Below the pieces are notes generated by a model, which saw only the letters and a list, made by a program, of their open reading frames with translations, made no database searches and was not told the DNA's origin. This document shows, in pieces, positions 45,356-53,962 of a stretch of 64,000 nucleotides of DNA. Positions within the stretch are counted from its first letter, which is position 1; each line of letters starts with the position of its first letter. The stretch lies in contig JAKPAG010000075.1 of NCBI GenBank assembly GCA_029779535.1, forward strand, positions 35,575 to 99,574. Reading direction: 5' to 3'. This stretch comes from Pseudomonadota bacterium (GTDB taxonomy: Bacteria > Pseudomonadota > Alphaproteobacteria > Sphingomonadales > Sphingomonadaceae). The position numbers and the translations under genes are program-made.

Positions 45356-46431
45356 AGATCCTGGTCGTCACGCCGCGCTATGCCATTTCCGGGGTGCCGC
45401 TGGCCCAGGCGCGCTTTGCCGCCGCCCTGGCCGAAGCCGGGCACGAGGTGACGTTCATGGTCGGCCGCTGCGATGCGGACCTGACCATCCCTGAGGCCCC
45501 CGGCGTGCGGGTGATCGAACCCGGATCGCCGCAGGTCCGGCACATGCTGGGGCCGCTGTGGCGCTTCCTGCGGACCGAGCGTCCCGAGGTGGTGTTCTCG
45601 GCCGAAGATCATCTGAACTGCATGGTCCTGGCCGCCGCGCTGCTGGCCGGATCGCGCGCCCGAATCAGCGGCTCGTCGCGGGTCACGCCGTTCGATACCT
45701 ATTCCAGCACACCCTTCACCAAGCGCTGGGTGCTGAAGCAGGCGATGCGGCTGCTCGCCCCGCGCGCCGATGCGCTGACCTGCGTGTCACAGGACATGGT
45801 CGCTCAGTACGAAAGCCTGTTCCCCGGCATGGGGCACCAGTGTGTCTACAACATCGTCGACCAGCCCGCAGCCCGCGCCCGCATGGCCGAGCCGGTGGAC
45901 GAGCCCTGGTTCACCGATGGCGGCCCGGTGCCGATCGTCGCCGCCGGATCGCTCGCCCCGTGGAAGGGCTTTGCCGACCTGATCCGCGCCGCGGCGCTGC
46001 TGCCCGATGCGCGGCTGCTGATCCTGGGCGAGGGACCTCTGCGCGCCGAACTGGAAGCCTTGGTGGCCGAACTGGGCCTGGACACGCGGGTCAAGCTGCC
46101 GGGGCGCGTCGCCAATCCTCTGAAGTATTTCGCCCGTGCGCGCATCTCGGCGCTGTCGTCGCATGTCGAAGGCATGCCCAACGTGCTGGTCGAAGCGATG
46201 ATGTGTGGCTGCACCCCGGTCGCGACCGATTGCCCGACCGGCCCGCGCGAATTGCTGCAGGGCGGACGCTATGGCTATCTGGCGCGGGTCGGCGATCCAA
46301 CCAGCATCGCCGCGGCGCTGCACCAGGCCAGCGAGCGCCCGATCCCGCCCGAAGTGCTGGCCGAAGCCGTTGCCCCGTTCGAACAATCGCGCGTGATCGC
46401 CCGGCATTTCGAGCTCCTCGGGCTAACCTAG
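45352..46431 (+). CDS. Glycosyltransferase family 4
   Basis: The start is the GTG that overlaps the FkbM gene stop (VKILVVTPRYAISGVPLAQA, 359 aa). The C-domain contains VPIVAAGSLAPWKGFADLIR, RLLILGEGPLRAELEALVAE and SHVEGMPNVLVEAMMCGCTP, the EGMPNVLVEA nucleotide-sugar site of GT4 retaining enzymes. It lies 3 bp before the next glycosyltransferase gene. The donor and acceptor are not known. Confidence 0.88.
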   Translation: MKILVVTPRYAISGVPLAQARFAAALAEAGHEVTFMVGRCDADLTIPEAPGVRVIEPGSPQVRHMLGPLWRFLRTERPEVVFSAEDHLNCMVLAAALLAGSRARISGSSRVTPFDTYSSTPFTKRWVLKQAMRLLAPRADALTCVSQDMVAQYESLFPGMGHQCVYNIVDQPAARARMAEPVDEPWFTDGGPVPIVAAGSLAPWKGFADLIRAAALLPDARLLILGEGPLRAELEALVAELGLDTRVKLPGRVANPLKYFARARISALSSHVEGMPNVLVEAMMCGCTPVATDCPTGPRELLQGGRYGYLARVGDPTSIAAALHQASERPIPPEVLAEAVAPFEQSRVIARHFELLGLT

Positions 46432-46434
46432 ACG

Positions 46435-47553
46435 ATGCTGATCGGCCTTAACGCCACCTGCTTCAACGAGCGGCCGTCTGGCGCGAACCAGCGCTTTCGC
46501 CACCTTTACGGCGCACTGATCCGGCAGAACCCTGACTGGCGTTTCGTGATCTACGAGCCGCGCGATGCCCGCATCGCCGCATGGTTCGCCGATTGCCCCA
46601 ATGTGGAAGCCCGCCCCACCCCGCTGCCGTCCGAAGGGCGGCTGGCGCGGCTGTGGGCGGGGCGCGGTTATTGGCAGCAGGCGTTGCACCGCGACCGGCT
46701 GAACCTGTTCGAAGCGTTCCACCTCCCCGCCGTGATCGCGCCCGATTGCCCGACGCTGCTGACCATCCACGACCTGCGCCCCGTGCGCGGCGATGCCGCG
46801 CTGCCCGGGCGGCTGATCGCCCGCGCCGTGCTGCACGAAGCACTGGGCCAGGCTGCCTGCACCTTGGCCGTATCGGATACGATCGCGGCGGAACTGCGCC
46901 AGTTCCGCCCCGGCCTGCGGGTGGAACGGCTCTACAACGGGGTGATCCCGGCAGATTTTGCCGCCCCGCCCCCCGCCGCCATCGCGGCGGCGCGCGCCGC
47001 CTGGCAGCTGCCGGACGCGTTCATGCTGGCCGTGGGCCATATCGAGTGGCGCAAGAACCTGGTCCAGTTGGTCGATGCGGTCGCCGCGCTGCGCGCGCGC
47101 GGGCTGGAGCGGCCGCTGGTGATCGTCGGCAATCCCGGCGGGGCCGAGCGCGAGCTGGCCACCGCGATTGCCGCGCATGACCTGGGGGGGCTGGTGCAGG
47201 TTCTGTCAGGCGTGGGCCATGCCGACCTGCTGGCGATGTATCACGCCTGCCGCCTGCTGGTGTTCCCGTCCGCCTACGAAGGCTTCGGCATCCCGCTGGT
47301 CGAGGCGATTGCCGCCGGCCGGCCGATCGCAGCCAGCGACACGGCGGTGTTCCGCGAGCTGGCCGATGGCGCTGCGCAGTTCTTTCCGCTGGGCGATGCC
47401 GCCGCAACGGCCGATGCGATCGAAGCGGTATGGTCGGACCCGCAGTTGGCGGACCGTCTGGTCAAGGCAGGCCAGGCCCTGCTGCCCCGCTATGATTTCA
47501 CCGCGCTGGCGCAGCAACTGGGCGCGCTGTACCGCAGAATCGCGCTGGACTAG
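46435..47553 (+). CDS. Glycosyltransferase family 4
   Basis: This 372-residue protein begins MLIGLNATCFNERPSGANQR. The middle block PTLLTIHDLRPVRGDAALPG and the C-domain LAVGHIEWRKNLVQLVDAVA with PSAYEGFGIPLVEAIAAGRP identify a GT4 enzyme of the mannosyltransferase-like group (WbdA/WsaF-like). It overlaps the convergent glycosyltransferase gene by 4 bp. It is the third gene of the FkbM–GT–GT operon. Confidence 0.88.
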   Translation: MLIGLNATCFNERPSGANQRFRHLYGALIRQNPDWRFVIYEPRDARIAAWFADCPNVEARPTPLPSEGRLARLWAGRGYWQQALHRDRLNLFEAFHLPAVIAPDCPTLLTIHDLRPVRGDAALPGRLIARAVLHEALGQAACTLAVSDTIAAELRQFRPGLRVERLYNGVIPADFAAPPPAAIAAARAAWQLPDAFMLAVGHIEWRKNLVQLVDAVAALRARGLERPLVIVGNPGGAERELATAIAAHDLGGLVQVLSGVGHADLLAMYHACRLLVFPSAYEGFGIPLVEAIAAGRPIAASDTAVFRELADGAAQFFPLGDAAATADAIEAVWSDPQLADRLVKAGQALLPRYDFTALAQQLGALYRRIALD

Positions 47554-48638
47554 GCGGCATGGGCCAGCGCCCGCGCCAGCGCTCCGCGCAGGGCCGCGCG
47601 TGAATGGAACCGCACGTATAGCTCGCGCAGGGCCGGGTCGAACGGTGGCGCGGAATTGGCCGCGAGTCGTGCGACGGCTGCGGCAAAGTCCGCCGGGTCA
47701 TCCTTGCGCAGGCTGGCCGCCATTACCTCGTCGCCATAGCCGGCAAAGGCTTCGGCCGTGCCGACCACCCGCTTGCCGTGCATCAGCGCTTCGGCCACCT
47801 TGGTCTTCATGCCCGAGCCGGACAGGATCGGCGCGACCACCAGCGCCGCACCGGCATACCACGGCGACAGGTCATCGACCGGGCCGACCAGTTCCATGTT
47901 CGCCGGCAGCGCGCCCACCAGGCCATCAAGCCCGCGCCCGACCACGAGCGTGGGAACGGGCAATAGCGGCGCGACATGCCGCGCATACCAGCGCAGCCCT
48001 TCGACATTGCCGAAAAACCCGCCGCCAACGAACAGCGCATAGGGCCGCGCGCGCTGCACCGGCGCGCAGGCGGGATCGCGCCGGTCGTCCAGCGCCATTG
48101 CCGCCACGGCATCCTGCCCGCGCCCAAAGCGCAGCGCCAGTTCCGCCCCGTCGCGTTCGCACAGCGTGATGCACTGGTCGCTGTGGCGCAGTGCCAGCCT
48201 TTCGGCCTGCCAGTGCCCGGCCAGCACGCCCAGTCCGCGCAGCGACGGCGCAGCGCGCAGCGCATCAGCAAAGAAGCGCGTTTCGCAGTTGTGGAAGAAG
48301 GTGGACACCGGCAGATCCGGGCCGCGCGCCTTGATGGCGGCGGCGGCGGCGCCCAGGTTCGACCCGTCAATCAGCACGCGGTCCGGCGCCAGCCGCGCCG
48401 CCTGCCCGGCAATCGCAGCAAGCCGCGCCCCGTCCAACCCGTTGAGCCGCCCGCGCAGCGCGCCGGCCGCCGTGCCCGCCCCGGTCAGGCGCACGGTCTG
48501 CACATCCGCGAACATTTCGCCAAGCACGGCATGGAGCAAGCGCGAGAGCAGCTCGCGCCCGCCGCCGAGGCGCTGGCCATCGTCGGTGGTCAGCAACATC
48601 AGCCGCCCCCTGCCCTCCGCATTGCCCGCGTGATCCAT
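47550..48638 (-). CDS. Glycosyltransferase (GT4-like)
   Basis: I set the start at MDHAGNAEGRGRLMLLTTDD (362 aa), which has AGGGCAGG just upstream; a start 25 codons earlier would leave only 2 bp to the divergent gene. The C-domain blocks PYALFVGGGFFGNVEGLRWY, NMELVGPVDDLSPWYAGAAL and PILSGSGMKTKVAEALMHGK are typical of GT4 enzymes. The N-domain includes DLPVSTFFHNCETRFFADAL. It is a single minus gene between plus-strand glycosyltransferases. The substrate is unknown. Confidence 0.82.
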   Translation of the reverse strand: MDHAGNAEGRGRLMLLTTDDGQRLGGGRELLSRLLHAVLGEMFADVQTVRLTGAGTAAGALRGRLNGLDGARLAAIAGQAARLAPDRVLIDGSNLGAAAAAIKARGPDLPVSTFFHNCETRFFADALRAAPSLRGLGVLAGHWQAERLALRHSDQCITLCERDGAELALRFGRGQDAVAAMALDDRRDPACAPVQRARPYALFVGGGFFGNVEGLRWYARHVAPLLPVPTLVVGRGLDGLVGALPANMELVGPVDDLSPWYAGAALVVAPILSGSGMKTKVAEALMHGKRVVGTAEAFAGYGDEVMAASLRKDDPADFAAAVARLAANSAPPFDPALRELYVRFHSRAALRGALARALAHAA

Positions 48639-48715
48639 GTCCTGCCCTTTGCCAGCGCCGCCCGCACCCTGTAACAGCAGCATGGCCCCGCAGGCAAAGG
48701 ACCGCCGCAACACTT

Positions 48716-49648
48716 ATGGATAAACCCTGCTTCTCGGTGGTCATCCCGCTGTTTAACAAGCGCGATTACGTGGGCGCGACCCTGGCCAGCGTGCTGGCAC
48801 AGGACCTGCCGCCGCGCGAAGTGATCGTGGTCGACAACGGGTCTAGCGATGGGGGCGATACGCTGGTCGAAGCGCTGGGACACCCACTGGTCCGCCTGCT
48901 GCGCGAGGATGAGCGCGGCCCCGGCCCGGCGCGCAATCGCGGCATTGCCGCAGCATCGGGCGAATGGATCGCCTTTGTCGACGCGGATGACCTGTGGGCC
49001 AGCGATCACCTGGCCCGGCTGGCCGATGTGGCGACGCGCTTTGCCAATGTGTCGCTGGTCGCCAGCGCCTTCACCACCGGCGGCCCGGACGCCGAGCCGC
49101 CGCCGCCGGCCGGCGGCGGGCAGGCACGCCTGGTCGATTTCTATCTGGGCGACAATGCCAACCTGGTCTGGTCTTCAGCCATCGCGGTGCGCCGCGAAGC
49201 CTTGCTGGCCAGCGGCGGCTTTGCCGCATTTGCTGCGGGCGAGGATACCGATCTGTGGATCCGCCTGGCCCTGACCGGCCCCTTCGCGGTAACCGACGCG
49301 ATCACCGCGCTCTATCGCCGGGGCAATGCCGGGATCATGGACCAGGCCCAGGCCGCGCTGGCACGGTCTGCCCCGCCGCCCAGCCCGGTGTTCGCCACTA
49401 TTGCCGCGTTGCTGGCCGATCCGCGCCATGCCGCCCGGCACGGCGCGCTGGCGGCCTATGGCGATGGCCTGCGCTGCCGGTTTGCCGCCCAGCTGGTCTA
49501 TCATGGCCACCCCGCTGCCGCGCGCGCGCTGCTGCGGCCTTGCACCCGGCGCAGTGCGGCCTGGTGGCTATGGTGGCTGGCAAGCCTGGTGCCGCCCGCA
49601 CTGCTGCGCCCGCTGGCCCGGTTGTGGAGCGCGCGGCCCCGGCGCTAG
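48716..49648 (+). CDS. Glycosyltransferase family 2
   Basis: This 310-residue protein starts MDKPCFSVVIPLFNKRDYVG, the GT-A fold pattern, followed by SVLAQDLPPREVIVVDNGSS and the metal-binding region WIAFVDADDLWASDHLARL. The acceptor-side block GGFAAFAAGEDTDLWIRLAL is also typical. It uses a nucleotide-diphosphate sugar and inverts the linkage. It overlaps the convergent acyltransferase gene by 4 bp. A hydrophobic C-terminus may anchor it to the membrane. Confidence 0.9.
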   Translation: MDKPCFSVVIPLFNKRDYVGATLASVLAQDLPPREVIVVDNGSSDGGDTLVEALGHPLVRLLREDERGPGPARNRGIAAASGEWIAFVDADDLWASDHLARLADVATRFANVSLVASAFTTGGPDAEPPPPAGGGQARLVDFYLGDNANLVWSSAIAVRREALLASGGFAAFAAGEDTDLWIRLALTGPFAVTDAITALYRRGNAGIMDQAQAALARSAPPPSPVFATIAALLADPRHAARHGALAAYGDGLRCRFAAQLVYHGHPAAARALLRPCTRRSAAWWLWWLASLVPPALLRPLARLWSARPRR

Positions 49649-51570
49649 CGGGCCTGCGCCCAGGCCCGCCGCGCCGGGGCGAATTCCCGGCCCACCAGCT
49701 GGCTACCGGCCAGGCCCAGGTGATTGGCATCGCGGTACAGCACCGTTTCACCGCGCCGGGTTTCGCAGCGTGCGGGATCGGGGCACAGCCAGCGGTCCAG
49801 CCGCAGCACCGGCACATCGGCCTGGCTGGCGAAGGCGGTGAACAGCGCGGCGCTCCACCGCCCGGCCGGGGCGGCGCCGGCCGGGGTGATGCGGCAATCC
49901 GGGGCGGACATGACCGTGGGCAGCCCCTGCAAGGATCGCGCCCAGCACTGCCCGACATCGAAGCGCGCCTGCTCTGGCCCGGTCACCAGTACCACGCGCT
50001 TGCCCATGGCGCGGATCGCGGCCGCCGTGGCCCGCTGGGCCTGGACCAGCTCACCCAGGTCAGCAGCGGCCAGGCGGCCATCGCCGCGCAGCGCCCGCGT
50101 GCCCGGCTGGGCATAGCGCTGGTAATAGCCCGACAGCACCACCACACGCACCGATGGCGTGGCCCGCAGCCAGTCGATCACGCTGCCGTTGAAGGCCAGG
50201 CAATCGCGCGCAAAGGCGAGCGTCGCATCGCGGTCCACCGGAGCCAGCCCCAGCAGGGGCGCACATTGTCCCTTGCTCGCCTGTGCCAGGCGTCGCGCGC
50301 CGCCGACCTGCAGTGCCGGCACCAGCTGCTGCGAAAAGGAATCGCCCCAGACCAGCATGTCGGGCTGCGCCGATGTGGTGCAGCGCCCGTCGAACCGGGG
50401 GGTGTCGGCGCTGCAATAGAGCAGGTCCAGCCCGGTCACGCCCGCCAGGTCCACCGCATCGCCGCGCTGGCGGACCAGCGCCGCGCTGACCAGGACCAGC
50501 CCGGCCAGCCCCAGGCTTGCCCCCAGATAGAGCGCCACCACCCGCCGCGCGGGCAGCGGAGCGAACCGGCCCGGCTGTTCGACCAGCCGGTACAGCGCCC
50601 AGCCCAGCACACCCGACAACACAACCAGCCCCAGCGCCACCGGCACCGGCGGCTGCGCGCCCAGCCACAACACGTGGGCAAAGGCGAACAGCGGCCAGTG
50701 GACCAGGTAAAGCGAGTACGACGCATCGCCCGTCCGCACCAATGGCGCCAACCAGCCGCGCCCCGGCAACTCGGCCAACAGCAGCAGTGCGGTGGCGAGG
50801 CACGCGGGGAGCGCCAGCAGGTGTCCGGGCAGCGGCAGGGGCAACAGCGGCAGGGGCAACAGCGGCAGGGCCAGCAGCACCGCCAGCGCCGGCCAGGCCA
50901 GCTTGCGTCCTGCGCCGCGCCCGGCGCCGCGCGCCGCCAGGATCGCTGCGCCCACGCCCAACCCCAGTTCCCACGCCCGCGTCGGCAGCAGGTAGAACGC
51001 CGCGCCGGGCGAACGCGGATAGAGCCACAGGTATGCCGCCAGGCTCAGCGCCGTGGCCAGCGCCACCGCCCCGCCCCGCAACCCGCGCGGCAGCAGCCAC
51101 AACGCCAGCGGCAGGGCAAGGTAGAACTGCTCCTCGATCGCCAGCGACCACATGTGCAGCAGCGGTTCGGAAACGGCAGAATTGTTGAAGTAATTGATCT
51201 GCTGCCACAGCACGACGTTGGTGGTGTAGGTCAGCGTGCCCAGCGCCTGCGCGGCAAAGCGGGCATGGGCCGCGCTGGTCAGCAGCCAGGCCCCGGCCAG
51301 CACGCAGGCCAGCAGCACCGCCAGGCCCGCCGGAGCCAGTCGCCGCAGCCGCCGCAGATAGAACGCCGTGAAGCTGAAGCTGCCATCGTCCAGCGCGCGC
51401 AGCACGTGCCCGCCGATCAGGAAGCCCGATACGACGAAGAAGATGTCGACCCCCAGGAACCCCGCCGGGGCCAGCCCCAGCCCGGCGTGGTACAGGATCA
51501 CCACGGCCACGGCATAGCCGCGCAGCGCCTGGATGTCGGGGCGCAGCGGGGCGCGCGCCGCCAGCGTCAT
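49645..51570 (-). CDS. OafA/YrhL-type acyltransferase with C-terminal SGNH-like domain
   Basis: I set the start at MTLAARAPLRPDIQALRGYA (641 aa), overlapping the ABC transporter stop (ATGA). The acyltransferase-3 domain with about ten membrane helices covers residues 1–350, including RPDIQALRGYAVAVVILYHA, the conserved FFVVSGFLIGG and HMWSLAIEEQFYLALPLALW. The C-terminal 250 residues form a periplasmic SGNH-like domain with MLVWGDSFSQQLVPALQVGG and later DANHLGLAGSQLVG. The enzyme probably acetylates the EPS sugars. It is the last gene of the eight-gene minus operon. Confidence 0.92.
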   Translation of the reverse strand: MTLAARAPLRPDIQALRGYAVAVVILYHAGLGLAPAGFLGVDIFFVVSGFLIGGHVLRALDDGSFSFTAFYLRRLRRLAPAGLAVLLACVLAGAWLLTSAAHARFAAQALGTLTYTTNVVLWQQINYFNNSAVSEPLLHMWSLAIEEQFYLALPLALWLLPRGLRGGAVALATALSLAAYLWLYPRSPGAAFYLLPTRAWELGLGVGAAILAARGAGRGAGRKLAWPALAVLLALPLLPLPLLPLPLPGHLLALPACLATALLLLAELPGRGWLAPLVRTGDASYSLYLVHWPLFAFAHVLWLGAQPPVPVALGLVVLSGVLGWALYRLVEQPGRFAPLPARRVVALYLGASLGLAGLVLVSAALVRQRGDAVDLAGVTGLDLLYCSADTPRFDGRCTTSAQPDMLVWGDSFSQQLVPALQVGGARRLAQASKGQCAPLLGLAPVDRDATLAFARDCLAFNGSVIDWLRATPSVRVVVLSGYYQRYAQPGTRALRGDGRLAAADLGELVQAQRATAAAIRAMGKRVVLVTGPEQARFDVGQCWARSLQGLPTVMSAPDCRITPAGAAPAGRWSAALFTAFASQADVPVLRLDRWLCPDPARCETRRGETVLYRDANHLGLAGSQLVGREFAPARRAWAQAR

Positions 51571-53357
51571 GCGGGCTTCCGGTTGCTGCCGATCAGCTCC
51601 GCATAGCTGCCAATCCCGGCGATCCGTCCGCCGTCCAGCCGCACGATCCGGTCGCACAGGTGCAGCGTGGTCAGCCGGTGAGCCACGATCACCAGCGTCA
51701 ACGCGCGCGGCAGCCGCGCGACAGAGGCCATGACCGCCGCTTCGGTGGCATCGTCAAGCGCGCTGGTCGCTTCGTCGAACACCAAGACGCTGGCCTGCTT
51801 GTACAGCGCGCGGGCAATGCCGATGCGCTGGCGTTGCCCGCCGGACAGGCGCACGCCGCGCTCCCCCACCTGGGTGTCATAGCCATCCGGCAGGCCAGCG
51901 ATGAAGTCGTCCAGCTCGGCCAGCCGCGCCGCTTCGCGCACGCGGGCCAGGTCGATCTCGGCCTGGGGGCGGCCGAAGGCAATGTTCTCGGCAATGGTGC
52001 CATCGGCCAGGAAGATCGCCTGCGGCACGTGGGCCACTTGCGCCTGCCAGGCGGCGCGGGTCCGCTCGTCCAGCGGCTGGCCATCGATCAGCAGTTCGCC
52101 CTCGACCGGGTCGAGCAGTGCCATCAGCACGTCGACGAAAGTGCTCTTGCCGCTGCCCGAACGCCCGACCAGCCCGATCCGTTCGCCCGGCGCGATGTTC
52201 AGGTCGATCCCGTGCAGCGCCGGGCTGCGCACCCCCGGATAGGCATAGCCCAGGCCGCGCATGGTGATCGCCGCGCCTTCTGCCCCGGCCCTGGCAGGCG
52301 CGGCGGGGGGCGGCAGCGGTTCGGCCATCAGCGCGGCGACATCGATCAGCGCGGCGCGGTTGCCGTGGATCTGCGACCAGCTGAAATAGATCTGCTGGAT
52401 CAGCGGCAGCAGTCGCTGCGCGCCCAGCGCCAGCGCGCCCAGCATCGGCAAGGCGGCGGTCAGCCCGCCGGGCCGGCCCGAAACATAGACCGAGATCAGC
52501 GCGATCAGGACCACGCCCGCCGCTTCGACCACCTGGCGCGGCGCCGCCGCCATGAACAGGTTGGCCGATTGCGCAGCGCGGTAGCGATCGTCCACCGCTG
52601 CGAACTTGGCCAGGAAAACGTCCTGCGACCGGTCAAGCAGCACGTCGCGGATCCCGCCCAGCCCTTCCTGCAGCACCTGGACCCGCTGCTTCAGCGCCGC
52701 CGCGATGATGTCGCTGTTGCGGTAAAGCCGCCAGCGCGTCAGCCGGCTGACGCCAAAGTAGAGTAGCCCGAAACAGGCCGCCGCACTCAACGCGGTTGCC
52801 GCATCGATCGCCATCAGTGCGGCCAGGATGAACACCGCCACCACCAGCGCCGTGGTCCCCGCCATCGCGGGCAGCAACATGTTGCCGAGGACGAATTGCA
52901 CCTTTTCCATCGCCGCCAGCGTTTCGGCGCTGTTGTGCATGACATGCCGGGCATAGGGCCGGTGCAGCACCCGGGCATAGACGCCCAGCGACAGGTCATG
53001 CGCCACGGCATAGACATAGGCCTGGCCGACCCACAGCAGCACCAGCCGCAAGGCCGCCGCCGCCACTGCCGTGCCGACCAGCACCAGCGCCGCCGCGATC
53101 ACCGCGCTGGTGCCAAGCATGGCCCCCAGCCGCTCAACCGGGGCGACCAGCCAGCCATAGCTGCCCGCCGTGCCGCCCGGCGCGACAATTGCCAGGAACG
53201 GCAGCACCGCCCCCACGGTCAGCGTTTCGGCCAGTGCGCCCAGCACCATCAGCACCAGGTTGAACAGCAATTGCCGCTGCCGGCGGCCGCCCAGCTGGCC
53301 ATAGACCAAGCGCGCCGCGCCCAGCGCGGTAGCCGGGGGCGTGACCAGCGCGGTCAT
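51567..53357 (-). CDS. ABC exporter, PglK/MsbA-like (candidate lipid-linked oligosaccharide flippase)
   Basis: This 596-residue half-transporter starts inside the preceding gene's stop (ATGA). Six membrane helices cover residues 20–320 (VLMVLGALAETLTVGAVLPF), then an ATPase domain with Walker A GRSGSGKST near residue 395, signature LSGGQRQRIGIARALY and DEATSALD. The motif VQVLQEGLGGIRDVLLDRSQ in the linker is characteristic of PglK/WlaB-type flippases. No Wzx gene is present in the window, so this protein may flip the lipid-linked repeat. It lies between the co-polymerase side of the operon and the acyltransferase gene. Confidence 0.87.
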   Translation of the reverse strand: MTALVTPPATALGAARLVYGQLGGRRQRQLLFNLVLMVLGALAETLTVGAVLPFLAIVAPGGTAGSYGWLVAPVERLGAMLGTSAVIAAALVLVGTAVAAAALRLVLLWVGQAYVYAVAHDLSLGVYARVLHRPYARHVMHNSAETLAAMEKVQFVLGNMLLPAMAGTTALVVAVFILAALMAIDAATALSAAACFGLLYFGVSRLTRWRLYRNSDIIAAALKQRVQVLQEGLGGIRDVLLDRSQDVFLAKFAAVDDRYRAAQSANLFMAAAPRQVVEAAGVVLIALISVYVSGRPGGLTAALPMLGALALGAQRLLPLIQQIYFSWSQIHGNRAALIDVAALMAEPLPPPAAPARAGAEGAAITMRGLGYAYPGVRSPALHGIDLNIAPGERIGLVGRSGSGKSTFVDVLMALLDPVEGELLIDGQPLDERTRAAWQAQVAHVPQAIFLADGTIAENIAFGRPQAEIDLARVREAARLAELDDFIAGLPDGYDTQVGERGVRLSGGQRQRIGIARALYKQASVLVFDEATSALDDATEAAVMASVARLPRALTLVIVAHRLTTLHLCDRIVRLDGGRIAGIGSYAELIGSNRKPA

Positions 53358-53962
53358 TGCGGCGCGGCGGCCCGCGCGCGGTCCGCCAGCCAGGCTTGAT
53401 AAGGCGCGCGCCAATCGGGATCGGCGGCGAGCGCGGCCTGCACCGCCGCCGCGCCATCCGGGCGCAAGGCAATCACCCGGATCAGGCCATAGACCTGTTC
53501 GCGGCTGTCCGCGGCCAGCCGCATGACCGACCCGGCTTCGGCCAGGGCATCGGCATAGCGGCCGGTGCGGGCATATTCGTTGAGCAGCCAGGTGCGCACC
53601 AGCACCAGGCGGGGCGAGCGGCGACGCGCCGCTTCCATCAATGCGGTCGCACGGTCGAGATCCCCTGCGGCGCTGGCGTCGAGCCCGGCCAGCGCCAGCG
53701 GCGCCCCGGCCGCCGGCAGCCGCGCCATGGCCTGCGCGATCAGCGCCCGCTCATCGGCATCGACCACGCCGCCGCTGGCGGTGATACGCTGCACGGCCTG
53801 CATCACCAGCGCATTGCCGCTGGCCGGCCATGCTCGCACGGCCAGGTCAGGGCGATCTTCCGCGAACTGGCGGCCCATGGCATCGCGCAGCACCAGCCAG
53901 CCGGCCAAGGCCAGGGCGGCCAGCGCCACCCCGCACCCAGCCGCCGGCCAGCGGCTGATCAT
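53354..53962 (-). CDS. Hypothetical membrane-anchored TPR-like protein
   Basis: This 202-residue protein has one N-terminal membrane segment (MISRWPAAGCGVALAALALA) and then helical repeats: QAVQRITASGGVVDADERAL, GDLDRATALMEAARRRSP and TWLLNEYARTGRYADALAEA. The pattern is TPR-like but not strong. It overlaps the co-polymerase gene before it and the ABC transporter gene after it, each by 4 bp. It may be an EPS assembly accessory facing the periplasm. I do not recognise a named family. Confidence 0.72.
   Translation of the reverse strand: MISRWPAAGCGVALAALALAGWLVLRDAMGRQFAEDRPDLAVRAWPASGNALVMQAVQRITASGGVVDADERALIAQAMARLPAAGAPLALAGLDASAAGDLDRATALMEAARRRSPRLVLVRTWLLNEYARTGRYADALAEAGSVMRLAADSREQVYGLIRVIALRPDGAAAVQAALAADPDWRAPYQAWLADRARAAAPQ

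Noticed and set aside
48994..51606. 870-codon plus-strand open frame opposite the acyltransferase gene
   Set aside because: It lacks any motif, is dominated by Arg/Gln/Ala, and lies opposite a gene with clear acyltransferase and SGNH motifs.
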